Shown here: positions 14,055-21,257 of the stretch, piece by piece | Position numbering within the stretch: position 1 is the first letter of the stretch | Layout: every line of letters begins with the position of its first letter | NCBI GenBank assembly: GCA_018362935.1 | Contig: JAHALQ010000027.1 | Coordinates: 1 to 21,257 of the forward strand | DNA: 21,257 nucleotides | Direction: 5' to 3' | Source: Pseudomonadota bacterium | GTDB taxonomy: Bacteria > Pseudomonadota > Alphaproteobacteria > RF32 > CAG-239 | Notes under the pieces: generated by a model | Told to the model about the DNA's origin: nothing | Database searches by the model: none | Seen by the model: only the letters and a program-made list of their open reading frames with translations | Translations under genes and position numbers: made by a program

Positions 14055-14987
14055 TTAAAATCTGCATTGCGGGCAGTGCTGGCAGTCCTCAATTTGGATA
14101 TTACTGTGCTCAATGCCGAATTCATCATGCAGAAGCTTGGCAGCTTTGTGGGTAAGTTCCAAATTGTCTGCTTCCAAATGGCATTCCAAAGCCACATCAT
14201 TTTCATTGACGCACCAGATATGGACATGGTGAACGCCGCGCACGCCTTCCATATTTTCCAGCGCCTTGATGATTTTTTGTGTATCAATGCCGTCCGGCGC
14301 CGCATTCATTAAAATGTTGACCAGCCGCGGAAAGGACAATACCGACTGATAAATCATATATGCGGCAATTATCAGCGCAACCAGCCCGTCCATCCAGTAA
14401 ATATTAAGCCAGATAACAAACAACCCCGATACGATTACGCCGATTGACCCGAGCGCATCGGCCAGATTATGCAAAAATACCATCCGCATGTTGCTGTTGC
14501 GGTCGGAGCCGTGGTGCGAAAGTTTGGCAGTTGCCGCATCGATAACCAACGCCAGAATAGACACCCAGATAATTATGCCGCCTTCTATCGGTTCAGGGGC
14601 AATCAGCCGTCCGATTCCTTCGACAACCAGATAAATTCCGGAGATAAACAGTAATATAAGGTTGACAAAACCGCCGATAACTTCCGCGCGCTTAAATCCG
14701 TATGTATACTTGCTGTCAGCTTTTTTGCGGCCGACCTTAAAAGCGATAACCGCGATAAGAATCGAAAAGGCGTCGGATGTGTTATGCAGGGCGTCGCCGA
14801 TTAAGGACACGCTGCCTGCGATTATGCCGCCTATAATTTCGACAACCGAAAGCAGCATGTTGATTAAAAACGAAATAAACAAATATTTGACGGTCTTTTC
14901 GCTGATTTCGCCGTGGTGGTGATGTCCGGCTCCGTGTTCATGGCAATGGCCGGTATTATGTTCATGATTATGATGCTGTTCTGACAT
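14055..14987 (-). CDS. Cation diffusion facilitator, CzcD/ZitB-like zinc (or related metal) exporter
   Basis: A 310-residue inner-membrane metal/proton antiporter. A histidine-rich N-terminus (11 His and one Cys in the first 25 residues) precedes six membrane segments. The metal site has HxxxD on both TM2 (His68, Asp72 in GDALHNTSD) and TM5 (His173, Asp177 in FLHNLAD), the pattern of zinc/cadmium-type CDF proteins. A C-terminal cytoplasmic ferredoxin-like domain follows (VRGVHHVHIWCVNENDVALECHLE). The extreme C-terminus adds CQHCPQC (Cys302, Cys305, Cys308), a further possible metal ligand group. The ATG at 14985-14987 has AAAGGA at good spacing. It lies 70 bases after recG on the same strand but with its own promoter and operator-like array, so it is probably regulated by metal on its own. 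Cobalt or nickel cannot be excluded from sequence alone. Confidence 0.94.
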   Translation of the reverse strand: MSEQHHNHEHNTGHCHEHGAGHHHHGEISEKTVKYLFISFLINMLLSVVEIIGGIIAGSVSLIGDALHNTSDAFSILIAVIAFKVGRKKADSKYTYGFKRAEVIGGFVNLILLFISGIYLVVEGIGRLIAPEPIEGGIIIWVSILALVIDAATAKLSHHGSDRNSNMRMVFLHNLADALGSIGVIVSGLFVIWLNIYWMDGLVALIIAAYMIYQSVLSFPRLVNILMNAAPDGIDTQKIIKALENMEGVRGVHHVHIWCVNENDVALECHLEADNLELTHKAAKLLHDEFGIEHSNIQIEDCQHCPQCRF

Positions 14988-15003
14988 TTTTTTCCTTTCG
15001 GTT

Positions 15004-15049
15004 ATACCTCATACGGGTATTAAATATACCCAGCAGGGGTATGTGTCAA
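15004..15049 (-). promoter_or_regulatory. Metal-regulator-like promoter/operator array before the exporter
   Basis: On the minus strand a consensus TTGACA (15044-15049) is followed by four alternating half-sites: ATACCC, GGGTAT, ATACCC, AGGTAT (plus-strand positions 15037-15042, 15026-15031, 15015-15020, 15004-15009). Each is separated by exactly five bases, giving an 11-base period. The likely -10 box is TTTAAT (15019-15024) with a 19-base spacer, as in MerR-family promoters, or TATTTA (15021-15026) with 17. The first dyad fills the spacer. ATACCC/GGGTAT dyads also recall CsoR/RcnR-type operators. The regulator gene is not in the window. Confidence 0.65.
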
Positions 15050-15057
15050 GAATAAAA

Positions 15058-17139
15058 TTACGCCTTATAGGTTTTCACACTGTCGTCTTTTTCAAACAGA
15101 TATAACAGTGTTTTCAAAGCTTTTCCACGTTCGCTTTCCAATTGAGGGTCGGTTTCCAATATCATTTTGGCATCCTGATTGGCAATATGCAGCAAATTTT
15201 TATGCACGCTCATATCGGCAATCCGGAAAACCGTAAAACCGCTTTGCCTTGTGCCGAGAATCTCGCCGCCGCCGCGCAGTTCCAGATCTTTTTCGGCAAT
15301 TTCAAAACCGTCTTCGCTCTGCCGCATGATATTAAGCCGTTCTTTGCCGGTTTCGCTTAAGGGGTGCGCATAAAGCAAAATACAGGTTGAAGCCGCACAG
15401 CCGCGTTTGATACGTCCGCGCAGCTGGTGCAGCTGGGCAAGCCCGAAACGTTCGGCGTGCTCTATAATCATGATTGTCGCTTCCGGAACGTTGACGCCGA
15501 CTTCAATGACGGTGGTTGCGACCAACAGCGATATTTCGCCTTTTTTAAAGCGTTCCATGACCGCGTCTTTGTCTTTTTCTTTCATTTTGCCGTGAACCAG
15601 CCCGACTTTGTCGCCGAATATTTTTTGCAGGCTGGCAAAGCGTTCTTCCGCAGCGGCCAAGTCAAGCTTTTCCGATTCGTCCACCAATGGGCAGACCCAA
15701 TAGGCTCTGGCGCCTTCTGTCAGTTTGCGCCGTAGTCCGGACACTATTTCCGGCAGTTTTTCAATCGGCATAACCCGGGTATCGGTCGGCTGCCGCCCTT
15801 CGGGCATCCGGTCGATTTTGGAATATTCCATATCGCCGTAGGCGGTTAATACCAGCGTTCGCGGAATCGGTGTTGCCGTCATCACCAGAATGTCGGCCTG
15901 ATTGCCTTTTTCGGACAGGCTGAGCCGCTGATGCACGCCAAAGCGGTGCTGTTCGTCCACCACGACAAAGGCGAGGTCTTTGAAAATGACATTTTCCTGA
16001 AACAGCGCGTGCGTGCCGATAAGAATGTTGATTTTTCCGGCCTCAAGGTCTTCAAGGATTTTGGCGCGCGCTTTGCCTTTAATCCGTCCGGTCAGAAGTT
16101 CTGCCCGCAGGCCGATGTTTTCGAGCAGCGGCGCGATTGTTTCCAGATGCTGCTTGGCCAGTATTTCGGTCGGTGCCATGATTGCCGCCTGCGCGCCGCA
16201 CTCCACGGCGTTGAGCATCGACAGCAGCGCCACGATTGTTTTGCCGCTGCCGACATCGCCCTGCAGCAGGCGCAGCATGCGGAATTTGGCGGCCTGGTCG
16301 GCATAAATTTCATCCAGAACTTTTTGCTGGGCAGAGGTCAGGGCAAAGGGCAGGACATCAAGAATTTTTTTGCGCAGCATGCCGTTGCCGCGGATTTCGC
16401 GTCCGGGCTGCTTTTTGACTTTTTGGCGGACAATTGCCAGCGCCAGCTGGTTAGCCAGCAGCTCGTCATAAGCCAGCCGCGAGCGTTCGGCATTCCACGG
16501 CTCAAGGTCTGAGGCGTATTTAGGGTGGTGAGCGGCCGTCAGGGCTTCTCTAAAACTTTTCCAGTTTTGCCGGCGGCGGAATTCCGCGTCCAGCCACTCG
16601 GGCATTTCGGGCACGCGTTTCAGGGCCTGCAAAATAAATTTATTGAGCATTTTATTGGTAATGCCGGCAGTCAGCGGATAAACCGTTTCTTTTTTCATGT
16701 CTTCGGTAAATTGTTCCGGCTTCAGAATAAAATCCGGATGCGGCATCTGCCAGCGTCCGTTGAAACTTTCGAGTTTACCGCTGATAATGCGCGTTGCGCC
16801 GACGGGCAGGTTCTTGTTTATTGAATCGGCATAGACTTTGAAAAAAATCAGTTCCAGCTGCCCGCTGTCGTCTTCGACAATCACGCGGTAGGGCTGGCGG
16901 TTGGTTTTGGGGGCAATATGCTCGACAATGCGCACTTTAAGCGTACAGATGCGCCCGGCGACAGCTTCGGCCAGTTTGGGGCTGTATGTGCGGTCGACAA
17001 TCCCGGACGGCAGATGCCACAACAGGCAGGCGATTTTGTCGCTGCCGAGAAGGTTGCTTAAGAACTTATGCGCTTTGTCGCCGACGCCGTTCAGGTTGGT
17101 CACGCTCGCAAACAGGGGATATAATATTTCCGGACGCAT
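15058..17139 (-). CDS. recG: ATP-dependent DNA helicase RecG
   Basis: A 693-residue branch-migrating helicase that remodels stalled forks and Holliday junctions; E. coli RecG has 693 residues. The N-terminal wedge/OB domain spans roughly residues 1-160. Helicase motifs follow in order: Walker A GDVGSGKT (294-301), DEQH (395-398), TATPIPRTL (421-429), ATTVIEVGVNVPEAT (541-555), and motif VI at 572-580, which reads QLRGRIKRG. The usual form is QLRGRVGRG, so Lys578 stands where a glycine is nearly always found; both motif VI arginines (Arg576, Arg579) remain. The TRQSG motif near the C-terminus, typical of the RecG/Mfd TRG region, is present. The ATG at 17137-17139 has GAGGAA five bases upstream. 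Divergent from mfd, upstream of the cation exporter. Confidence 0.98.
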   Translation of the reverse strand: MRPEILYPLFASVTNLNGVGDKAHKFLSNLLGSDKIACLLWHLPSGIVDRTYSPKLAEAVAGRICTLKVRIVEHIAPKTNRQPYRVIVEDDSGQLELIFFKVYADSINKNLPVGATRIISGKLESFNGRWQMPHPDFILKPEQFTEDMKKETVYPLTAGITNKMLNKFILQALKRVPEMPEWLDAEFRRRQNWKSFREALTAAHHPKYASDLEPWNAERSRLAYDELLANQLALAIVRQKVKKQPGREIRGNGMLRKKILDVLPFALTSAQQKVLDEIYADQAAKFRMLRLLQGDVGSGKTIVALLSMLNAVECGAQAAIMAPTEILAKQHLETIAPLLENIGLRAELLTGRIKGKARAKILEDLEAGKINILIGTHALFQENVIFKDLAFVVVDEQHRFGVHQRLSLSEKGNQADILVMTATPIPRTLVLTAYGDMEYSKIDRMPEGRQPTDTRVMPIEKLPEIVSGLRRKLTEGARAYWVCPLVDESEKLDLAAAEERFASLQKIFGDKVGLVHGKMKEKDKDAVMERFKKGEISLLVATTVIEVGVNVPEATIMIIEHAERFGLAQLHQLRGRIKRGCAASTCILLYAHPLSETGKERLNIMRQSEDGFEIAEKDLELRGGGEILGTRQSGFTVFRIADMSVHKNLLHIANQDAKMILETDPQLESERGKALKTLLYLFEKDDSVKTYKA

Positions 17140-17158
17140 AAATTCCTCAAAAAAGTAG

Positions 17159-17186
17159 TTGCTATACTGTTGAGATTGTATATATT
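17159..17186 (+). promoter_or_regulatory. Candidate promoter of mfd
   Basis: TTGCTA (17159-17164) and TATATT (17181-17186), 16 bases apart. On the opposite strand TTTACT and TACAAT with a 17-base gap could drive recG from the same 78-base intergenic region. Both are consensus guesses. Confidence 0.4.
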
Positions 17187-17195
17187 TTATCTCAA
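17170..17195. promoter_or_regulatory. Dyad operator candidate between recG and mfd
   Basis: TTGAGAT (17170-17176) and ATCTCAA (17189-17195) form a perfect 7-bp inverted repeat with a 12-base A+T-rich gap. It overlaps the candidate promoters of both divergent genes. It does not match the alphaproteobacterial LexA box GTTC-N7-GTTC. Confidence 0.45.
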
Positions 17196-17217
17196 TAAGT
17201 AAATACCAGAATAAAAA

Positions 17218-20200
17218 ATGCTACACGATATTAAATATTTGGGCGGTTACACGCTTTCTTCGGTACCTGACGGATATGATTCCTTTCTCGTGGGGCAGTT
17301 TGCGCTTTCTTCCCCGCGCAGCATTGTTTATATAGCCAGTGACGGCAATGCTTTGGCGCGTGCCGCCGCCGTTATGGAATATATGTATCCGCAGCTGGAA
17401 ATCCTGCGTTTTCCGGCATGGGACACGGTTCCGTATGACCGTGTTTCGCCAAACAGCGCGATAATGAGCGAGCGCGTCGAAACCTTGTCCAAACTGGCGC
17501 TTAACCCGCAGCCCAAAAAGCCGCGCGTGATTGTGACCAGCGTCGGCGCGGTGTTGCAAAAACTGCCTCCGTCAAAAATTTTTCTTAACTCGTCGCGTGA
17601 AGTTTCTATTGGTAATAAACTGGATTTTAACGATTTTCTGCATTATGCGAGTATTAACGGTTATACCCGTGTCGAGCAGGTGATTGAGCAGGGCGAATAC
17701 GCTGTCCGCGGCGATATTATCGATATATTTCCGGTCGGGCGGACAGAACCGCTGCGTATAGATTTGTTTGACGATGAGATTGAACGCATCCGCACTTTTG
17801 ATGCTGTCAGCCAGCGCACGACCGGAGAAATAAAATCCTATATGTTTCAGGTCGTCAATGAAGTCATTCTAGACGCCAATACCATAAAGAATTTCCGCTC
17901 GGCCTACCGCGAAGCCTTTGGGGCGGCTTTTAACGAAGACGAGATTTACGAGGCTGTTTCCAACGGCAAAAAATACCTGGGTTATGAAAACTGGCTGCCT
18001 TTTTTCTACGCCGATGCGCTGCCTTCATTGTTTGACTATCTGCCGGACGCTTATATTATTGCCGGCAAGAATATTGAAGACGCCGCCCGTTCCAAGAGCG
18101 AGAGCATCGCCGACTATTATCAGGCGCGGCTTGAGGCTTTGAGCGTCAAATCGGCGGCAGAAATAGATGTCTACCGTCCGGTCAAGCCGGAACTGTTGTA
18201 TCTGCGCGAAAACGAGTTTAGAGATATTCTTGAACATCGTCAGGCCGTGCATTTGACTAATCTGAGCCTGCCCGAGGCAGAAAAGGTGCATAACTGCGAA
18301 GTTCTGCCCGTTCGCAATTTTTCCAGCGCGCATAATGCCGGCGCCGCCAAAGTTTATACCGAGCTTAAAGATTATCTGGCTGAATACGGCAAAGCGAGAA
18401 GAATTATCGCCTGTTATTCCGAAGGTTCGCGCGAACGCCTGCTGACCCTCATGAACGAATATGAGATTCCCAATCTCGGCTTTGCCGAAAGCTGGGATGA
18501 AGCGCTCGAAAAAGCCAAAAAGAAAATTGTTTTGGTTGTTATGCCCCTGCCGCATGGTTTTAAAACCGCCGATTTGATTGTTATTGCCGAGGCGGATATT
18601 CTCGGCGAGCGGCAAAATCAGCGCAAGACCAAAAAAGTCACGTCCAAAGATTTGATTGCCGATATATCGGCGCTGAATGTCGGCGAACTGGTTGTGCATA
18701 TCGAACACGGCATCGGCCGCTTTATGGGGCTGGAAAACATTACCGCCGGCGGCGCGCCGCATGACTGCCTGAAAATTGTTTATGCCAACGATGCCAAATT
18801 GTTTGTTCCGGTCGAAAATATCGATGTCGTGTCGCGCTATGGCATTGAGGACGACAATATTGAGCTGGATACGCTGGGCGGCATGGCCTGGCAGGCCAAA
18901 AAGGCCAAAGTCAAACAGCGCATTAAGGACATTGCCGAGAAGCTGATTAAAATCGCCGCCGAGCGGCAGCTCAAAAAGGCCGATTGTTTTGCGCCGCCGC
19001 AAGGGTTGTTTGACGACTTCTGTTCGCGTTTTCCGTATAACGAAACCGATGACCAGCTCAATGCGATTGCCGACGTCATGGCTGATTTGAACGCGGCCAT
19101 ACCCATGGACAGGCTGGTCTGCGGCGATGTCGGTTTCGGCAAGACCGAAGTGGCTTTGCGCGCGGCTTTTGCGGTTGCCGCTTCCGGCGCGCAGGTCGCG
19201 GTGATTGTGCCAACCACGTTGCTTGCCCGCCAGCATTATCTCAATTTCAAACAGCGGTTGGAAGGCTTCCCGATACGTGTCAAAATGCTTTCCAGGCTGG
19301 TAACGCCCAAAGAAGCCGCGCTGACCAAGCAGGGGCTCAGGGATGGTTCGGTCGAAATTGTCATCGGCACGCATTCGCTGCTGTCCAAAGATATTGAATT
19401 TTGCAACCTCGGCATGATTATTGTCGACGAGGAGCAGCATTTCGGTGTCGCCCATAAGGAAAAGCTCAAACAGCTCAAGTCTGATGTCCATGTCCTGACG
19501 CTCACCGCCACGCCGATACCGCGGACGCTGCAGTTGTCGCTGACCGGAGTCAAACAGCTGAGCATTATCGCCACTCCGCCGGTGGACAGGCTGGCAGCGC
19601 GTACTTTTGTCATGCCGTTTGACAAGGTCATGATTAAAGAAGCCATATATCGCGAGAAATTCCGCGGCGGCCAAACCTTTTTCGTTTGTCCGCGGGTGTC
19701 GGACATTGCCGGCATGGAACGCGAACTGCGCGTGCTGGTGCCGGATATTAAAATTTTGGTTGCGCACGGCCAGATGCCGGTCAAACAGCTCGAAGACGTT
19801 ATGACCGATTTTGCTGACGGCAAAGCCGATTTGCTGCTCTCGACAACAATTATAGAATCGGGTATAGATATGCCGACGGTAAACACCATGATTGTTCACC
19901 GCGCCGACATGTTCGGGTTGGCGCAGCTGTATCAGCTCAAGGGGCGCGTCGGGCGCGCCAAACTGCGCGGCTACTGCTATTTCACCGTGCCGCCCAAAAA
20001 ACAGCTAAAACCGATTGCCGAGCGCCGTTTGAGCATTTTACAGGCGCTGGATACGCTGGGAGCAGGCTTCTCTCTGGCCAGTCACGACATGGATATCCGC
20101 GGTTCAGGTAACGTTTTGGGCGAGGAGCAGTCGGGGCATATCAAAGAAGTCGGCATTTCGCTGTACCAGCACATGCTGGAGGAAGAAATACTGCGCCTGC

Positions 20201-20691
20201 GCGCCGGCTCTCTGGATGAACAGAAAGCCAAGCAGCTGGAAGACTGGTCGCCGCAAATTACCACCGGCATTCCGATTATGATTCCCGAAAAATACGTGCG
20301 CGATTTGGGCGTCCGTTTGGGGTTATACAAACGTATCGGCGAGCTATCCGATAACGTAGAAATCGCCGATATGCGCGAAGAACTGATAGACCGTTTCGGG
20401 CCGTTGCCGGAAGAGGTGGATAATCTTTTGAAAACGGTAGAAATCAAATTGCTGTGCAAAGCCGCCAACATTGACAAGGTTGATGCCGGCGCCAAAGGGA
20501 TACTCATCAGCCTGCGCAACAATATCTTTGCCAAACCGGACAAATTGATTGAATTCGTCGCCACCCAGTTCGGCGCCGTAAAAATCCGTCCTGACCAAAA
20601 ACTGTTTATCGAAAAAGATTTGTCGTCTTATAAAATCCGCGTCGAAACCATCCAAAAATACGTCGCCAAAATCCGCAGCTTGCTGCAATAA
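17218..20691 (+). CDS. mfd: Transcription-repair coupling factor Mfd
   Basis: A 1157-residue translocase that removes RNA polymerase stalled at DNA damage and recruits UvrA (E. coli Mfd: 1148). The N-terminal UvrB-homology modules run to about residue 340. The RNA-polymerase-interacting domain lies around 486-545 (GELVVHIEHGIGRFMGLE, YANDAKLFVPV). RecG-like helicase motifs follow: GDVGFGKT (636-643), DEEQHFG (737-743), LTATPIPRTL, STTIIESGIDMP, and a standard motif VI QLKGRVGRA. The TRG region and the C-terminal D7 domain complete it. ATG at 17218; the ribosome site is weak, but the N-terminus fits the family. Divergent from recG. It ends one base before the stop codon of a convergent gene, with no terminator visible between. 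Confidence 0.98.
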   Translation: MLHDIKYLGGYTLSSVPDGYDSFLVGQFALSSPRSIVYIASDGNALARAAAVMEYMYPQLEILRFPAWDTVPYDRVSPNSAIMSERVETLSKLALNPQPKKPRVIVTSVGAVLQKLPPSKIFLNSSREVSIGNKLDFNDFLHYASINGYTRVEQVIEQGEYAVRGDIIDIFPVGRTEPLRIDLFDDEIERIRTFDAVSQRTTGEIKSYMFQVVNEVILDANTIKNFRSAYREAFGAAFNEDEIYEAVSNGKKYLGYENWLPFFYADALPSLFDYLPDAYIIAGKNIEDAARSKSESIADYYQARLEALSVKSAAEIDVYRPVKPELLYLRENEFRDILEHRQAVHLTNLSLPEAEKVHNCEVLPVRNFSSAHNAGAAKVYTELKDYLAEYGKARRIIACYSEGSRERLLTLMNEYEIPNLGFAESWDEALEKAKKKIVLVVMPLPHGFKTADLIVIAEADILGERQNQRKTKKVTSKDLIADISALNVGELVVHIEHGIGRFMGLENITAGGAPHDCLKIVYANDAKLFVPVENIDVVSRYGIEDDNIELDTLGGMAWQAKKAKVKQRIKDIAEKLIKIAAERQLKKADCFAPPQGLFDDFCSRFPYNETDDQLNAIADVMADLNAAIPMDRLVCGDVGFGKTEVALRAAFAVAASGAQVAVIVPTTLLARQHYLNFKQRLEGFPIRVKMLSRLVTPKEAALTKQGLRDGSVEIVIGTHSLLSKDIEFCNLGMIIVDEEQHFGVAHKEKLKQLKSDVHVLTLTATPIPRTLQLSLTGVKQLSIIATPPVDRLAARTFVMPFDKVMIKEAIYREKFRGGQTFFVCPRVSDIAGMERELRVLVPDIKILVAHGQMPVKQLEDVMTDFADGKADLLLSTTIIESGIDMPTVNTMIVHRADMFGLAQLYQLKGRVGRAKLRGYCYFTVPPKKQLKPIAERRLSILQALDTLGAGFSLASHDMDIRGSGNVLGEEQSGHIKEVGISLYQHMLEEEILRLRAGSLDEQKAKQLEDWSPQITTGIPIMIPEKYVRDLGVRLGLYKRIGELSDNVEIADMREELIDRFGPLPEEVDNLLKTVEIKLLCKAANIDKVDAGAKGILISLRNNIFAKPDKLIEFVATQFGAVKIRPDQKLFIEKDLSSYKIRVETIQKYVAKIRSLLQ

Positions 20692-20692
20692 A

Positions 20693-21257
20693 TCATTTCT
20701 TTTTTCTGCCGGCGTAGATAAAGACGTTGGCGGAATAGTTCTGCGGCGTAACCGTGCTTGAACGTCCGTAGATGGAATTGGAGTTTGAAGCAGAAAACGA
20801 ATATCTTGCGCCGTGAGGTGTCCAGCTTTGTCCTTGTGTTCCTGCGGTCATGCTTCGAGTAAAGGCGCCGCTTGTGGAGGCACCGTGTTGATTATTGCTT
20901 AAATATTGAACATTGCTTACAAAAAAACTTCCTGTAATATTGGGCAGCCCGGCCTGTTGTGCGGTTTTAAGGTTTGAGGCATAGGAAGTTGCGGCGGCTT
21001 TGAGGAAGTATCCGGAGTAATTGGGCAGATAAGAACCAAACGAGCCGCTGATAGCGGAATAAAGCTCAGGATACTGCGAGGAAGAATAAGAGCGCCCGTT
21101 ACACAGCAGCCAGCCGTTATGGTCGGATGTGCGGAGCGAATACTTCAAATCTCCGGGAGAAGCTTCAAAGTCGCATTTTCCTTTAGTACTGTCCGCCGGG
21201 CATTTGACATAAGAACCGGGACATTCGGAAATCGTATCGGTAAAACCCAGAGAAGCG
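20693..21257 (-). CDS. Partial gene: tail-collar-like surface protein, 5' end outside the window
   Basis: The frame is open from the stop at 20693 to the right edge (first full codon at 21256), so the true start lies beyond; an apparent TTG start at 21148 is not needed. The visible part has a cysteine-containing segment (ECPGSYVKCP, then KGKCDFEA), and then a phage tail-collar-like pattern: GWLLCNGRSYSSSQYPELYSAI, FGSYLPNYSGYFLKA, and AGLPNITGSF. The rest is rich in Ser, Asn and Tyr and ends in IYAGRKKK. Collar domains occur at the ends of phage tail fibres and also in chromosomal surface or pilin-like proteins. Nothing else here looks like a prophage, so a cell-surface adhesin-like role is a reasonable but unproven guess. 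Confidence 0.75.
   Translation of the reverse strand, partial: ASLGFTDTISECPGSYVKCPADSTKGKCDFEASPGDLKYSLRTSDHNGWLLCNGRSYSSSQYPELYSAISGSFGSYLPNYSGYFLKAAATSYASNLKTAQQAGLPNITGSFFVSNVQYLSNNQHGASTSGAFTRSMTAGTQGQSWTPHGARYSFSASNSNSIYGRSSTVTPQNYSANVFIYAGRKKK

Noticed and set aside
15399..15425. Frameshift in recG explaining the odd motif VI
   Set aside because: The frame and conserved residues are correct on both sides, so it is a substitution.
18025..19899. Long open frame (about 620 codons) antisense to mfd
   Set aside because: It lies wholly inside mfd on the other strand, has no family resemblance and no ribosome site; such frames are common opposite long coding genes with biased codon use.

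Overview
The window is a stretch of bacterial chromosome with mid-range GC. Its protein-coding parts are dense and ordinary, but one intergenic stretch (about 12.8-14.05 kb) is unusual. The gene set and order suggest an alphaproteobacterium: secA divergent from a secreted parvulin, an sfsA-map-radC cluster, and mfd divergent from recG. The A+T-rich intergenic DNA and family flavour hint at an uncultured, possibly host-associated lineage. That placement is inference; there is no rRNA or marker tree here.

Layout. 122-2845 (-) secA, divergent from 3017-3823 (+), an exported PpiC/SurA-type isomerase. 3889-6252 (-) is a two-gene unit: an EptA/MCR-type phosphoethanolamine transferase followed by a CTP-dependent lipid kinase of the DGK1/SEC59 family. 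6419-7027 (+) is a MarC-family membrane protein that runs tail-to-tail into 7008-9304 (-), an operon of a diverged sfsA, map and radC. 9433-12060 (+) is alaS, then 12219-12800 (+) a small lipoprotein with a PEGA-like part. 12826-13309 holds repeated terminator hairpins, a partial copy of a tRNA 3' end, and an intact tRNA-Arg(UCU) on the minus strand. 13467-14027 has no credible protein gene but encodes two well-folded RNAs, each with its own promoter. 14055-14987 (-) is a cation diffusion facilitator with a metal-operator-like array in its promoter, preceded by 15058-17139 (-) recG. mfd (17218-20691, +) is divergent from recG. At the right edge is a truncated gene for a tail-collar-like surface protein (-).

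How genes may work together. SecA and the parvulin serve protein export and folding in the envelope. The phosphoethanolamine transferase releases diacylglycerol and the adjacent kinase could recycle it. Map and AlaS serve translation. RadC, RecG and Mfd are genome-maintenance proteins.

The most interesting items are: the roughly 320-nt structured RNA at 13703-14027 with a possible loop pseudoknot; a smaller three-way-junction RNA at 13467-13636; the transferase/kinase pair; an SfsA homologue whose nuclease-like residues are all replaced; a four-half-site, 11-bp-periodic operator before the metal exporter; and the tRNA 3'-end duplication amid hairpin repeats.
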